A program made the position numbers and the translations under genes. DNA of 64,000 nt, from contig NC_013892.1 of the NCBI RefSeq assembly GCF_000027225.1, forward strand, positions 1,860,001 to 1,924,000, written 5' to 3'. Source of the DNA: Xenorhabdus bovienii SS-2004 (GTDB taxonomy: Bacteria; Pseudomonadota; Gammaproteobacteria; Enterobacterales; Enterobacteriaceae). Positions 28,841 through 38,198 of this stretch are shown piece by piece; position 1 is the first letter of the stretch; every line of letters begins with the position of its first letter. The notes under the pieces are model-generated. The model saw only the letters and a list, made by a program, of their open reading frames with translations. It made no database searches and was not told the origin of the DNA.

Positions 28841-29596
28841 ATGGATCACGTCATTTATACCGCGATGGGTGCTGCGCGCCAAACGCTGGAACATCAGGCC
28901 GTCACAGCCAACAATCTGGCCAATGCTTCGACACCGGGTTTCAAAGCCCAGCTTGCCGCACTGCGTTCTGTGCCCATTGAAGGCGAAACTCTGCCGACCC
29001 GCACATTGACCGTTGCTTCCACCCCCGGCATGGATAGCCGTCAGGGGCCCATGAATTATACTTCCCGCCCGTTGGACGTGGCTGTCGGACAAGGTGGCTT
29101 TCTGGCTGTCCAACTCGACGATGGGACAGAAGCTTATACCCGCAACGGTGGTATCCAGATGTCACCAGAAGGGCAATTGATGGTGCAGGGGCGTATGTTG
29201 ATGGGCGAAAACGGGCCGATCGATGTTCCGCCACAGGCTGAACTTACTATTGCGGCAGATGGTGCCATTTCTGCCTTGATTGCCAGCGATCCTCCGACAC
29301 TGCTGGGGCAGATTGGTAAGCTGAAAATCGTTAAACCGGAAGCGGGCCAAGTGGTGCGGGGCGATGATGGCCTGTTTCATTTAACGCCACAGGCGCGGGA
29401 ACAGCAGGGCAATGAACTGGCAGCCAGCACGGAAGTAAAAATCATGCCGGGTGTACTGGAGGGCAGTAATGTCAATCCGGTGGAAAGCATGGTGAACATG
29501 ATTGCCAATGCGCGTCGTTTTGAAATGCAGATGAAAGTCATACACAGTTCCGATGAGAATGCCCAACGGGCTAACCAAATTCTCGCCATGAGCTGA
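28841..29596 (+). CDS. flgF: FlgF proximal rod protein
   Basis: Rod subunit of 251 aa with the typical [20 protein letters not shown] motif near the N-terminus and [20 protein letters not shown] near the C-terminus. Lies 21 nt after flgE and 22 nt before flgG. Confidence 0.97.
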   Translation: MDHVIYTAMGAARQTLEHQAVTANNLANASTPGFKAQLAALRSVPIEGETLPTRTLTVASTPGMDSRQGPMNYTSRPLDVAVGQGGFLAVQLDDGTEAYTRNGGIQMSPEGQLMVQGRMLMGENGPIDVPPQAELTIAADGAISALIASDPPTLLGQIGKLKIVKPEAGQVVRGDDGLFHLTPQAREQQGNELAASTEVKIMPGVLEGSNVNPVESMVNMIANARRFEMQMKVIHSSDENAQRANQILAMS

Positions 29597-29618
29597 ATCG
29601 GGAACAGGGGATAAATTC

Positions 29619-30401
29619 ATGATCCGATCTTTATGGATTGCCAAAACTGGGCTGGATGCTCAGCAAACAAATATGGATGTTATTGCCAACAACTTGGCAA
29701 ACGTCAGTACCAATGGTTTTAAACGCCAGCGCGCGGTTTTTGAAGATTTACTCTATCAGACCGAACGCCAGCCCGGCGCGATGTCGTCTGAACAAACCAA
29801 TCTGCCATCTGGCTTACAGATTGGTACAGGAGTTCGTCCGGTGGCGACAGAGCGGCTGCACAGTCAGGGTAACTTGGCACAGACCAACAACAGCAATGAT
29901 GTGGCAATCAAAGGACAGGGATTTTTCCAGATCCAGATGCCTGATGGCACAACCGGTTATACCCGTGATGGTTCATTTCAGAAGGATCAAAACGGGCAAT
30001 TGGTTACTGCGGGTGGTTTTCAGGTTGTGCCTGCCATCATCATTCCAGACAATGCCACCAAAATGAGCATTGCCCGTGATGGGATTGTGAGTATCAACGT
30101 GCAGGGGCAAAACGCACCTCAGCAGGTTGGTCAACTGACGCTGACCACTTTTATTAACGAAAGTGGCCTGGAAAGCATCGGTGAGAACTTGTATCTGGAA
30201 ACCAACAGTTCCGGTGTCCCTGTAGAAAATGCACCGGGAATCAATGGGGCTGGTCTGCTCTATCAGGGCTATGTTGAAACGTCCAATGTCAACGTGGCGG
30301 AAGAACTGGTCAATATGATTCAGGTTCAGCGAGCCTACGAAATCAACAGTAAAGCCGTATCGACTTCTGACCAGATGCTGCAAAAACTGACCCAGTTATA
30401 A
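29619..30401 (+). CDS. flgG: FlgG distal rod protein
   Basis: Distal rod subunit of 260 aa, the enteric length. N-terminal [20 protein letters not shown] then [18 protein letters not shown]-terminal [21 protein letters not shown] hairpin separates it from flgH. Confidence 0.98.
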   Translation: MIRSLWIAKTGLDAQQTNMDVIANNLANVSTNGFKRQRAVFEDLLYQTERQPGAMSSEQTNLPSGLQIGTGVRPVATERLHSQGNLAQTNNSNDVAIKGQGFFQIQMPDGTTGYTRDGSFQKDQNGQLVTAGGFQVVPAIIIPDNATKMSIARDGIVSINVQGQNAPQQVGQLTLTTFINESGLESIGENLYLETNSSGVPVENAPGINGAGLLYQGYVETSNVNVAEELVNMIQVQRAYEINSKAVSTSDQMLQKLTQL

Positions 30402-30416
30402 CCTATACCCAATAGA

Positions 30417-30451
30417 TTTCCCGTTGCAGCCAGCAAAGCAGCAACGGGAAA
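30417..30451 (+). promoter_or_regulatory. Intercistronic hairpin between flgG and flgH
   Basis: An 11-bp perfect stem TTTCCCGTTGC/GCAACGGGAAA with a 13-nt loop, 15 nt after flgG. It ends one base before the ATG at 30452, arguing that this ATG is not the flgH start. It may stabilise upstream mRNA or attenuate transcription into the ring genes. Confidence 0.55.
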
Positions 30452-30532
30452 ATGAAAGGTATAATTATTAATCAGGATAGTCGGGGAGGAAATTCTCCGG
30501 CTATTTCCGCGATAAATTTAAGAGCATCTAAG

Positions 30533-31285
30533 ATGGATACAATGCCCGTTGCCGAGAACAACGTAGCTTATGACTCTCCCGGTTTACGGAAAAACCGGGG
30601 ATATAAGTGGCGCATCAGCATGGCTCTGGCGGTACTGTCACTGGCGGGCTGTGCCTATATGCCGCACAAACCGCTGGTGAAAGGAGCGACAACCGCAAAC
30701 CCCGCCGAAGCCCCTGCTCCAACACCAAATGGTTCTATTTTTCAGGTTTCCCAGCCGGTTTATTACGGTTATCAGCCGTTGTTTGAAGACCGCCGTCCCC
30801 GCAATATCGGTGATACGCTGACCATTATTCTGCAAGAAAATGTCAGTGCCAGCAAAAACTCCTCAGCCAACGCCAGTCGCAGTGGAAAAACCGGTTTCAC
30901 GGCTGCTCTGACCCCCCGTTTCTTAAAGGGATTGATGGGCGGCGACAAAACGGATTTGAGTATGGAAGGCGATAGTGAATTTGGGGGCAAAGGGGGAGCC
31001 AATGCCAACAATACCTTCAGGGGCACGATTACCGTGACTGTTGATAGGTTGCTGGCCAATGGCAACTTACATGCTGTGGGGGAAAAACAGATCGCCATCA
31101 ATCAGGGAACGGAATTCATTCGCTTCTCTGGCGTTGTGAACCCGCGCACCATTACCGGCACCAATACGGTGAGCTCCAATCAAGTAGCAGACGCCCGCAT
31201 TGAGTATGTTGGTGATGGTTATATCAACGAGGCACAGACAATGGGTTGGTTGCAACGTTTCTTTATGAATATCTCACCGTTTTAA
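30533..31285 (+). CDS. flgH: FlgH L-ring lipoprotein
   Basis: Outer-membrane lipoprotein that forms the L-ring bushing. The lipobox is LAGC in [14 protein letters not shown]. The mature part follows E. coli FlgH closely ([53 protein letters not shown]). The start is uncertain. ATG 30533 (250 aa) leaves a long 39-residue leader before the Cys; ATG 30452 abuts a hairpin and has no ribosome-binding site; ATG 30620 would give a very short signal. I chose 30533 because of a weak TAAGAGC site. Confidence 0.9.
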   Translation: MDTMPVAENNVAYDSPGLRKNRGYKWRISMALAVLSLAGCAYMPHKPLVKGATTANPAEAPAPTPNGSIFQVSQPVYYGYQPLFEDRRPRNIGDTLTIILQENVSASKNSSANASRSGKTGFTAALTPRFLKGLMGGDKTDLSMEGDSEFGGKGGANANNTFRGTITVTVDRLLANGNLHAVGEKQIAINQGTEFIRFSGVVNPRTITGTNTVSSNQVADARIEYVGDGYINEAQTMGWLQRFFMNISPF

Positions 31286-31300
31286 AAGAGGATGGTCAGG

Positions 31301-32419
31301 ATGGAAAAATTAGTCGCCAGCCTTTTTACACTTTTACTGGCATTATCCAGCATATTCGTGTCTGGCACCGCTTCGGCAGAGCGCATTCGTGATTTGGTCA
31401 CCATTGAGGGCGTTAGGGATAACGCATTGATTGGCTATGGTTTAGTGGTCGGGCTGGATGGGACGGGCGATCAGACCATGCAAACTCCTTTTACCACCCA
31501 AAGTCTGAGCAATATGTTATCGCAGTTGGGGATCACTGTGCCGCCCGGTACGAATATGCAGCTTAAAAACGTGGCTGCTGTGATGGTGACAGCCAAACTG
31601 CCTCCTTTTGCGCGTTCAGGGCAAAATATCGATGTTGTGGTTTCCTCATTGGGTAATGCCAAGAGTCTGCGGGGAGGAACATTGCTGATGACGCCCCTGA
31701 AAGGGATTGATAATCAAGTGTATGCGCTGGCACAGGGTAATATTCTGGTCGGTGGGGCAGGTGTCAGTGCCGGTGGTAACAGTATCAAAATTAATCAGCT
31801 TGCGGGTGGGCGTATTTCCAATGGTGCGGTGATTGAGCGGGAGTTGCCGACCCAGTTTGGTCAGAAAGGAACGCTGAACCTGCAACTGAATAATGATGAT
31901 TTTAGTCTGGCCGAGCAAATCAGTGATGCAGTCAATCGCCTGCAAGGAAAAGGAACGGCAACGCCGCTGGATTCCCGCACGGTACAATTGCGTTTACCGA
32001 GAGAAAACAGTGAACAGGTAAGGTTCCTGTCTCAAATTCAGAACCTGAATATTCGCGTGGATGCGGGTGATGCCAAAGTGATTTTCAATTCCCGCACGGG
32101 ATCGGTTGTGATGAACCGCAATGTTACGCTGGATAGCTGCGCCATTGCACATGGCAGCCTGTCTGTCACTGTTGAACGTCAGACGGCGGTTAATCAGCCT
32201 AATACCCCATTAGCGGGGGGCAACACCGTAGTGACCCGTAATACGGGGGTCGGAATTCAGGAACAGGGCGGTGCATTGCAACAAGTTAATGCCAGTGCCA
32301 ATCTCACACAGGTTGTCCGTGCATTGAATGTCCTGGGCGCGACACCGACAGATTTAATGTCCATTTTGCAGGCGATGGAAACAGCGGGTTGTTTGCGGGC
32401 GAAACTGGAGATCATCTGA
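31301..32419 (+). CDS. flgI: FlgI P-ring protein
   Basis: Periplasmic P-ring subunit, assembled with the help of FlgA. The start at 31301 lies 9 nt after AGAGG and gives 372 aa with a signal peptide ending TASA; ATG 31292 is the alternative. Conserved: [50 protein letters not shown]. The stop overlaps the flgJ ATG by one base (TGATG). Confidence 0.96.
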   Translation: MEKLVASLFTLLLALSSIFVSGTASAERIRDLVTIEGVRDNALIGYGLVVGLDGTGDQTMQTPFTTQSLSNMLSQLGITVPPGTNMQLKNVAAVMVTAKLPPFARSGQNIDVVVSSLGNAKSLRGGTLLMTPLKGIDNQVYALAQGNILVGGAGVSAGGNSIKINQLAGGRISNGAVIERELPTQFGQKGTLNLQLNNDDFSLAEQISDAVNRLQGKGTATPLDSRTVQLRLPRENSEQVRFLSQIQNLNIRVDAGDAKVIFNSRTGSVVMNRNVTLDSCAIAHGSLSVTVERQTAVNQPNTPLAGGNTVVTRNTGVGIQEQGGALQQVNASANLTQVVRALNVLGATPTDLMSILQAMETAGCLRAKLEII

Positions 32420-33384
32420 TGAGTGATTTTTTGACAACGCCTACTGCGGCTTACGACGTCAATTCGCTGCATTCACTGAAAGCTAAATTGTCACAGGAAC
32501 CACAACAAGGGCTACGTCAGGTAGCCCAGGAACTTGAAGGCGTTTTCGTTCAGATGATGCTGAAAAGTATGCGTTCCTCGTTGCCACAAGATGGCATATT
32601 GAGCAGTGATCAGACCCGTTTTTATACGTCGATGTACGATCAGCAGATTGCCCAGGATCTTTCCCAAAAGGGGCTGGGTTTTGCCGACATGATCGTCAAG
32701 CAATTTTCCAACGCGAACAACGTTGCCAGCGAACAGGCCGGAACGGTACCGATGCCGCTGGATAAAGAATTCCTGCAAACATTGCCGAAGCAGGCACTGG
32801 AACAGTTTATGCGCCGTACCATGACGGCGCCGTTTTCTTCGGCGGCTTCCAAGGGTTCCGTGCAATCGAAGTCATTGCCAGTTAGCAGTACTGACTTTGT
32901 TTCCATGCTCTCCCTGCCTGCGCAGATAGCGAGCCAGCAAAGCGGTATCCCTCATTTGTTGATCATTGCACAGGCGGCGCTGGAATCCGGCTGGGGACAG
33001 CGGGAAATTCTGACAGAGGAAGGCAAACCGAGCCATAACCTGTTTGGCATCAAGGCCGGCAAGCATTGGAAAGGGGCGGTCACCAACATCATGACAACGG
33101 AGTACATTGAGGGTGAACCGAAGAAGATGCACGACAGTTTCCGGGTTTATGGCTCTTACCGGGAAGCAATAACGGATTACGTCAAACTGCTGACGGAAAA
33201 TCCGCGTTACGCTAAGGTCGCGCAATCAACGACGGCAGAGCAGGGCGCATATTCTTTACAGAGTGCGGGATATGCCACCGACCCGGGCTACGCCAAAAAA
33301 CTGGTGTCACTGATCCAGCAGTTAAAGAGTACCGGAAATCAAATGGTAAAAGCCTATACCGATGATTTCGACAACCTGTTTTAA
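32419..33384 (+). CDS. flgJ: FlgJ rod cap / peptidoglycan hydrolase
   Basis: Two-domain protein of 321 aa. The N-terminal rod-cap domain shows VAQELEGVFVQMMLKSMRSS. The C-terminal glucosaminidase/muramidase domain opens the cell wall for the growing rod, with the likely catalytic Glu in AALESGWGQREI, then HNLFGIKAGKHW and the conserved YATDPGYAKKL. The start at 32419 overlaps the flgI stop. Last gene of the flgB operon. Confidence 0.96.
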   Translation: MSDFLTTPTAAYDVNSLHSLKAKLSQEPQQGLRQVAQELEGVFVQMMLKSMRSSLPQDGILSSDQTRFYTSMYDQQIAQDLSQKGLGFADMIVKQFSNANNVASEQAGTVPMPLDKEFLQTLPKQALEQFMRRTMTAPFSSAASKGSVQSKSLPVSSTDFVSMLSLPAQIASQQSGIPHLLIIAQAALESGWGQREILTEEGKPSHNLFGIKAGKHWKGAVTNIMTTEYIEGEPKKMHDSFRVYGSYREAITDYVKLLTENPRYAKVAQSTTAEQGAYSLQSAGYATDPGYAKKLVSLIQQLKSTGNQMVKAYTDDFDNLF

Positions 33385-33409
33385 TCGAACAGATTAACGC
33401 CGTTTTTGT

Positions 33410-33436
33410 TCAAGGATCAGAGAATATTGCCGATAA
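33410..33436 (+). promoter_or_regulatory. Sigma-28 (FliA) promoter of flgKL
   Basis: TCAAGGAT (33410-33417), 11-nt spacer, then a perfect GCCGATAA (33429-33436), 60 nt upstream of flgK. The -35 half is a weak match to TAAAGTTT but spacing is exact. It fits the class-3 expression of flgKL known in enterics. Confidence 0.75.
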
Positions 33437-33496
33437 CTGTAGCAGTGAATTACCTCCCATGACGGAGGCATAACGAAAACGTAAAAGGATCTACAC

Positions 33497-35137
33497 ATGT
33501 CTAATAGTCTTATGAATACTGCCATGAGTGGTATTAATGCTGCGCAGGTGGCGATGGGTGTAGTGGGTAATAACATTGCCAACTCCAAGAATGTGGGCTA
33601 TAACCGACAGACAACCGTGCTGACACAGAATAACGGAACCCTGTCACCGGCGGGTTTTATTGGCAATGGTGTGGCTGTCAGTTCGATTAACCGCGAATAT
33701 AGCGAGTTCATCAACCAGCAACATAGCTCTGCACAAACCAAACATGCTGCTCTGACCGCTTACAACCAGCAAATCACCAAAATTAATGATCTGTTGGCCG
33801 ATAAGGACACCAGCCTTTCTAATTCCATCGAAGAGTTTTTCAAAAGTCTGGGTGCGGCTGAAAGTAATGCGGAAGACAGTGCGGCAAGAACGACGGTTCT
33901 GGGTAAAGCCGAAGGATTGGTGAGTCGATTCAAAGAAGCGGATGAATTTCTGCGTCAGATAGATAACAGCATCAATTCTCAAATTGAGCAGAATGCCAGA
34001 GAAATCAATAAATACGCCGAAGAAGTTGCCACGCTGAACAATGAAATTACGCGTATGCGCGGTACGGGTACGGGCGAACCACTGGCTTTACTGGATAAAC
34101 GTGACGAAGCGGTCAACAAATTAAACCAGCTTGTTGACGTGAATGTAACTCAGCAGGATGGGGGCGTTTATAACGTCTCATTCGGTGGTGGCATGTCACT
34201 GGTATCGGGCAGTAAATCCTATCGGCTGGAAGCGATCTCATCCAGCACTGACAGCAGTCGTATCACGCTGGGCTATAACAACGGCACCGTGGGAACGAAA
34301 GAAATTGACGAGCGCTTTATCTCACAAGGCACATTGGGTGGTGCATTGCAGGTACGCAGGGAAGTTGTAGATTCAAGTCGCAATCAATTGAACCAATTGG
34401 CTCTGGTAATGGCTGATCAGTTTAATCAGGTGCAAAACGGCGGTTTTGATCTGAAAGGCAAGCCGGGTGTCGATTTCTTTAACTTCACCAAGCCGGATGT
34501 TATTTCCAACAGCAATAACAAAGGAACGGCTGATATTAAGGTGGAATATGCAGATACCACCAAAGTGAAAAATAGTGACTATACCCTCAAATATGAAGGC
34601 GGAGATTGGAAAGTACAGCGCGTTTCTGACAAGGCAGCGGTTCCTGTTACCAAGAATGGCAATGCGCTGGAATTTGATGGACTGAAAGTTGAAATCGATG
34701 CTGCTCATTCTCAGGATCACGATACCTACACGCTAAAAACCGTCAGTAACGTAGTGGCAACACTGGAAGTGAATCTCCAAGATTCTTCTCAACTGGCGAC
34801 TGCGGGTGATAAAGATGCCGGCCCAAGTGATAACCGCAACGCGAAGAAATTTCTTGCCTTGCAGGATCAGCGTCTGATTGATGGCAAGTCTTCTTTTGCG
34901 GGGGCTTATGCGTCACTGGTTAGTCAAGTGGGGAGTAAGGCCAATGAAGCTCAGGTCAGTGTCGAAACACAGGGGCATATCGTTGACAAACTCTATGCGA
35001 CCCGCGAATCGATTTCTGGCGTCAATATGGACGAAGAATATGGCGCCATGCAACGCTTGCAGCAGTACTATCTGGCAAACGCCCGTGTGATCCAGACAGC
35101 GGCGACCTTGTTCGATGCTATTTTGGGCATTCGCTAA
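33497..35137 (+). CDS. flgK: FlgK hook-filament junction protein 1
   Basis: First junction protein between hook and filament, exported with FlgN. It has 546 aa. N-terminus MSNSLMNTAMSGINAAQVAM with NNIANSKNVGYNRQ; C-terminus GVNMDEEYGAMQRLQQYYLA followed by NARVIQTAATLFDAILGIR. Normal length and ends. AAAAGGA ribosome-binding site before the ATG. Confidence 0.97.
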   Translation: MSNSLMNTAMSGINAAQVAMGVVGNNIANSKNVGYNRQTTVLTQNNGTLSPAGFIGNGVAVSSINREYSEFINQQHSSAQTKHAALTAYNQQITKINDLLADKDTSLSNSIEEFFKSLGAAESNAEDSAARTTVLGKAEGLVSRFKEADEFLRQIDNSINSQIEQNAREINKYAEEVATLNNEITRMRGTGTGEPLALLDKRDEAVNKLNQLVDVNVTQQDGGVYNVSFGGGMSLVSGSKSYRLEAISSSTDSSRITLGYNNGTVGTKEIDERFISQGTLGGALQVRREVVDSSRNQLNQLALVMADQFNQVQNGGFDLKGKPGVDFFNFTKPDVISNSNNKGTADIKVEYADTTKVKNSDYTLKYEGGDWKVQRVSDKAAVPVTKNGNALEFDGLKVEIDAAHSQDHDTYTLKTVSNVVATLEVNLQDSSQLATAGDKDAGPSDNRNAKKFLALQDQRLIDGKSSFAGAYASLVSQVGSKANEAQVSVETQGHIVDKLYATRESISGVNMDEEYGAMQRLQQYYLANARVIQTAATLFDAILGIR

Positions 35138-35173
35138 TTACCGCCCGGTTGATAATAAAAAGGACGTGATATT

Positions 35174-36136
35174 GTGCGTGTAAGTACGAATCTATTATAC
35201 AGTCAAAAAATGGATGGGATTTTGGGCGCCCAATCCAAATGGATGCGCTATGGTGAGCAACTGTCCACGGGGAAACGGGTTATTAACCCGTCAGATGATC
35301 CCTTAGCGGCTTCACAGAGCATCATGGTTTCTCAGTCTGAATCGAAAAACCAGCAGTTTATGACAGCGCGTATTTTTGCCAGAAATTCCATGTCAGCTCA
35401 GTTAAGCATCACCTCAAATATCGTTTCGGTTGCGACCAATGTTTTTGAGACTTTGGTGGCGGCAGCGGATGAGCAGAGTGATCAGGATCGTGAATCCTAT
35501 GCGCAGCAGTTGGAGGGTTTTAAACAACAATTGCTGAACCTCGGTAATAAAACGGATGGTAATGGCCGTTATATCTTTGGGGGTTACAAAACCGACGTTC
35601 CACCGTTCAAAGCGGATGAGTCTGGGAAAATTCACTATAAAGGCGGACATGAAGAAATTACCCAGCAAGTTGATGATAACCGCTCGATGATCATTGCTCA
35701 TACGGGGAAGCAGGTTTTTTTATCGACAACAACCAATCCGATTAAAGAACCCGGTGGTGGCACTGGAGAGGCAGATGTTTTTGCTACCCTCGATCTGGCA
35801 ATCAAGGCGTTGAGAACGCCATACAGTACAGCCAGTGAGTCGGAAAAAAATGATGCTATGGAGCTGATCAATAAAGCCAACCGTGGTATCCGCAATAGTC
35901 TGGACAACTTTTCTTCGGTAGAAGCCGTTCTCGGTCTTCAGCTTCAGGAACTGGAACAACTGGATTCGCTGGGCAGTGAGCGCAGCATATCCAATAAAGT
36001 CCGTACAGGGGAATTGGTGGACGTGGATTGGGCATCGTCCATTTCCAGCTATTATCAGCAGCAGGCTGCCCTGCAAGCTTCTTATAAAGCTTTCACTGAC
36101 TTAAAAGGTTTGTCTCTATTTGAGATGTATCGCTAA
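35174..36136 (+). CDS. flgL: FlgL hook-filament junction protein 2
   Basis: Second junction protein, related to flagellin. It has 320 aa, starting with GTG at 35174 after AAAAGGA. N-terminus MRVSTNLLYSQKMDGILGAQ; C-terminal helix YYQQQAALQASYKAFTDLKG. Last gene of the flagellar block; accessory DNA begins after it. Confidence 0.96.
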   Translation: MRVSTNLLYSQKMDGILGAQSKWMRYGEQLSTGKRVINPSDDPLAASQSIMVSQSESKNQQFMTARIFARNSMSAQLSITSNIVSVATNVFETLVAAADEQSDQDRESYAQQLEGFKQQLLNLGNKTDGNGRYIFGGYKTDVPPFKADESGKIHYKGGHEEITQQVDDNRSMIIAHTGKQVFLSTTTNPIKEPGGGTGEADVFATLDLAIKALRTPYSTASESEKNDAMELINKANRGIRNSLDNFSSVEAVLGLQLQELEQLDSLGSERSISNKVRTGELVDVDWASSISSYYQQQAALQASYKAFTDLKGLSLFEMYR

Positions 36137-36349
36137 GTCAGCTTGGTATAAATTTTTTCTTTTCAGTCCCTTACCTGTTTCTCTGCAACATGGGGAAATG
36201 GGTATTGGATGCTCTTTGGTCGGTTTATTGCTTGTCCATTGGTGACGTATTAATGCACTTAATCTTCCTTTGGTACTTCTTCTCTCGCATTCAACCCGTA
36301 ATCACGAATCATATACAGGATCTTAAGCAATAACGCGTTATTTTAGGTA
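36137..36349. other. Short non-coding stretch after flgL
   Basis: About 210 nt with no gene and no clear terminator. A 14-bp perfect palindrome AATAACGCGTTATT lies at 36329-36342, close to the presumed end of the IS4-family remnant. Confidence 0.4.
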
Positions 36350-37176
36350 GAAAAAAGGCTTCATTTATGATCTGATAATCGTCGCCAAACTCATATCAAA
36401 ACCACGGATGAAGCCTGTGACGATTATCGCTATAAAACACCAGTTAATGCAATTCTTCAGTGACATTTCTTTGCAACATATTGCTTTCCAATGTGCGTTT
36501 ATGAAACGCATCAGAAATATCGAGCCCCACGTGTTGATCCTCAGCCTTATCGCTGCACTGAGCACGGGTAAAATCACGTCTATTGCCCAGTTACACCAAA
36601 AATTTAATGGCCTGTGCCCGGATAAAAAGCAACCAGTCAGTTACCGCCCCTTTTATAACCAGCTCCGTAAAGCGGCTTTTGTCGAATTTGTCAAAATATT
36701 GGTCAGATTTGCCATGGCGCAATGGGTGGAGAAACAGGTCTCCTCACCCCAAAAGCTCATGAAATTTAAACAGGTTATTCTCCAAGATGGGAGTTCGTTC
36801 AAAGTCCATTCTGCCCTGGCCGATGTTTTTCCCTATCGTTTCAGGACAACGGGGGCCGCGGTGGAATGTCACATGACAATGTCCTTGCTGACTCAGTCAC
36901 CGGTAAAAATGACCGTGACCGCAGATACCGCCCCTGAGCGGGCTTACCTGCCTGTACCGGCGATGTTACGTGACCAATTATTATTGGCCGATGCCGGTTA
37001 TGTCGACTTTGCGTATTTTGAGCAAGTGTCACTTTCCGGTGGTTCGTTTATTGTCAGGGGAAGCAAGTCCCTTAATCCTCAGATAGTGGTGGCCCGCAAT
37101 GGTCAGGGGAAATTATTGCCCAAGCTGCTCAATAAGCCGCTGAAATCCATCACTCGCCGAACCAACCGTTCCGAAG
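36350..37176 (+). mobile_element. IS4-family element, 3' part lost
   Basis: Leader and 5' part of an IS4-family insertion sequence. The left boundary is approximate; the right part is missing where the IS6-family element begins. No matching terminal repeat remains, so the ends cannot be fixed. Confidence 0.6.
36356..36428 (+). promoter_or_regulatory. Two crossing inverted repeats over the IS4 transposase start
   Basis: AGGCTTCAT (36356-36364) pairs with ATGAAGCCT (36408-36416), which contains the start codon. GATAATCGTC (36374-36383) pairs with GACGATTATC (36419-36428). The two pairings cross, so they are alternative or form a pseudoknot. Either fold would bury the start region, like the fold-back protection described for IS10. 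Confidence 0.6.
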
Positions 37177-37232
37177 GGCAGTGTCGCGTTAACGGCGGCA
37201 AGTTAGCAAAAGTGGTGTTGCCGGTTATTTAG
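36408..37232 (+). pseudogene. IS4-family transposase, truncated
   Basis: N-terminal two thirds of a DDE transposase. The first catalytic Asp is in VILQDGSSFKVHS and the second in LLLADAGYVDF; the YREK region with the catalytic Glu is gone. From about 37177 the frame runs into IS6-family DNA and stops at 37232 after about 18 foreign codons. Not expected to be active. Confidence 0.85.
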
Positions 37233-37995
37233 GCCGCCAGCAAATAGAATTGTTCCGCGGGTGATAATCCATCACTTTGTGGATGTTGATATTGCCCTTT
37301 GCGTATCATGTGAATCAGTTCGATGCCGGCCAGGAGCGTCTGTGCCCGGCGAAACGATTTGAACCCCAGCATCTGTCGTATCCGACGTTTGATATTGCGG
37401 TGATCTTGCTCAACCAGATTATTCAGGTATTTATTTTGCCGGATTTCAATCCCCTGCTGAGGCGATCCTTCCGCATTGAGGAGAGTGAGCGCGGCAGTAT
37501 TGGCCCCACTTTTATCGATAGTCACGACGGCGGGTCTGCCGTGCTGGCGTATCGCTTTACGGAAAAAACGCTGGGCAGCCATTGCATCGCGGCGAGCGGT
37601 CAGCAGGAAGTCAACCGTCTGACCGTCGGTATCGACCGCCCGGTAAAGGTATTTCCACTGACCTTTCACTTTGATATACGTTTCATCCATTCGCCACCGG
37701 GAGCCACCGGGAGCCAACGGGCTTTTTGCGAGGTCGGAAAGCCTTGCCGAGCAGGGGCACCAGACGTAACACCCAACGATGTATTGTGGCATGGTCGACC
37801 TCAATGCCGCGCTCTGCCATCATCTCTTCGAGATTGCGCAGACTCAAGGCATAAGCGAGGTACCAACGGACACATTGGGCCATGATATCGACAGGATAAT
37901 GGAGGCGTTTAAACGCGTTTCGGATCAGGGACATCACTCTGGACTCGCTCAAAAACAGGGGAGCTTACCTGATGACCGCTTAATGCGACAGAACC
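37177..37995 (-). mobile_element. IS6-family insertion sequence
   Basis: About 819 bp, the size of IS6-family elements. Putative ends are GGCAGTGTCGCGTTAA reading inward from 37177 and GGTTCTGTCGCATTAA reading inward from 37995. They share GG, TGTCGC and TTAA, as expected of diverged IS6-type terminal repeats. No 8-bp target duplication is evident, which suggests later rearrangement, such as deletion of the rest of the IS4 element. Confidence 0.6.
37229..37934 (-). pseudogene. IS6-family transposase, frameshifted by a 10-bp duplication
   Basis: The N-terminal part (MSLIRNAFKRLHYPVDIMAQ, helix-turn-helix around YALSLRNLEEMMAERGI) and the C-terminal DDE part (Asp in MDETYIKVKGQW, Asp in VTIDKSGANTAAL, Glu in NLVEQDHRNIKRR) are in different frames. 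The break is a tandem 10-bp repeat, GCCACCGGGA at 37693-37702 and 37703-37712. Removing one copy restores one continuous frame of IS26-like length. Confidence 0.88.
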
Positions 37996-38198
37996 GCCAG
38001 ACGAGTATGTAGTGAGAGCAGTTCCTGTTCCCAGATGTTGGTCGGTGAGTGCATTGAACACCTCCCGTATTTTCAGTAAAAAATGTCAGGGACTATCATG
38101 CCACAATGGGGCGTACGGCTGTAGTACTAGGGAGGTTTCCACCTCTACTGACAAGTACTGACTCATTTATCCTTCCGACCAAATCCGTGAGGTTTTAC
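37996..38198. other. Gap between the IS element and the NRPS gene end
   Basis: About 200 nt with no supported gene. It lies downstream of the NRPS stop on the minus strand and carries the hairpin at 38123-38159. Confidence 0.4.
38123..38159 (-). terminator. Hairpin downstream of the NRPS gene
   Basis: A nested dyad: GAGGT/ACCTC around a 4-nt loop (38132-38145), flanked by AGTACT copies at 38123-38128 and 38154-38159. It lies 40 nt past the NRPS stop. A run of six T occurs later on the minus strand (near 38085). Plausible but weak terminator. Confidence 0.35.
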
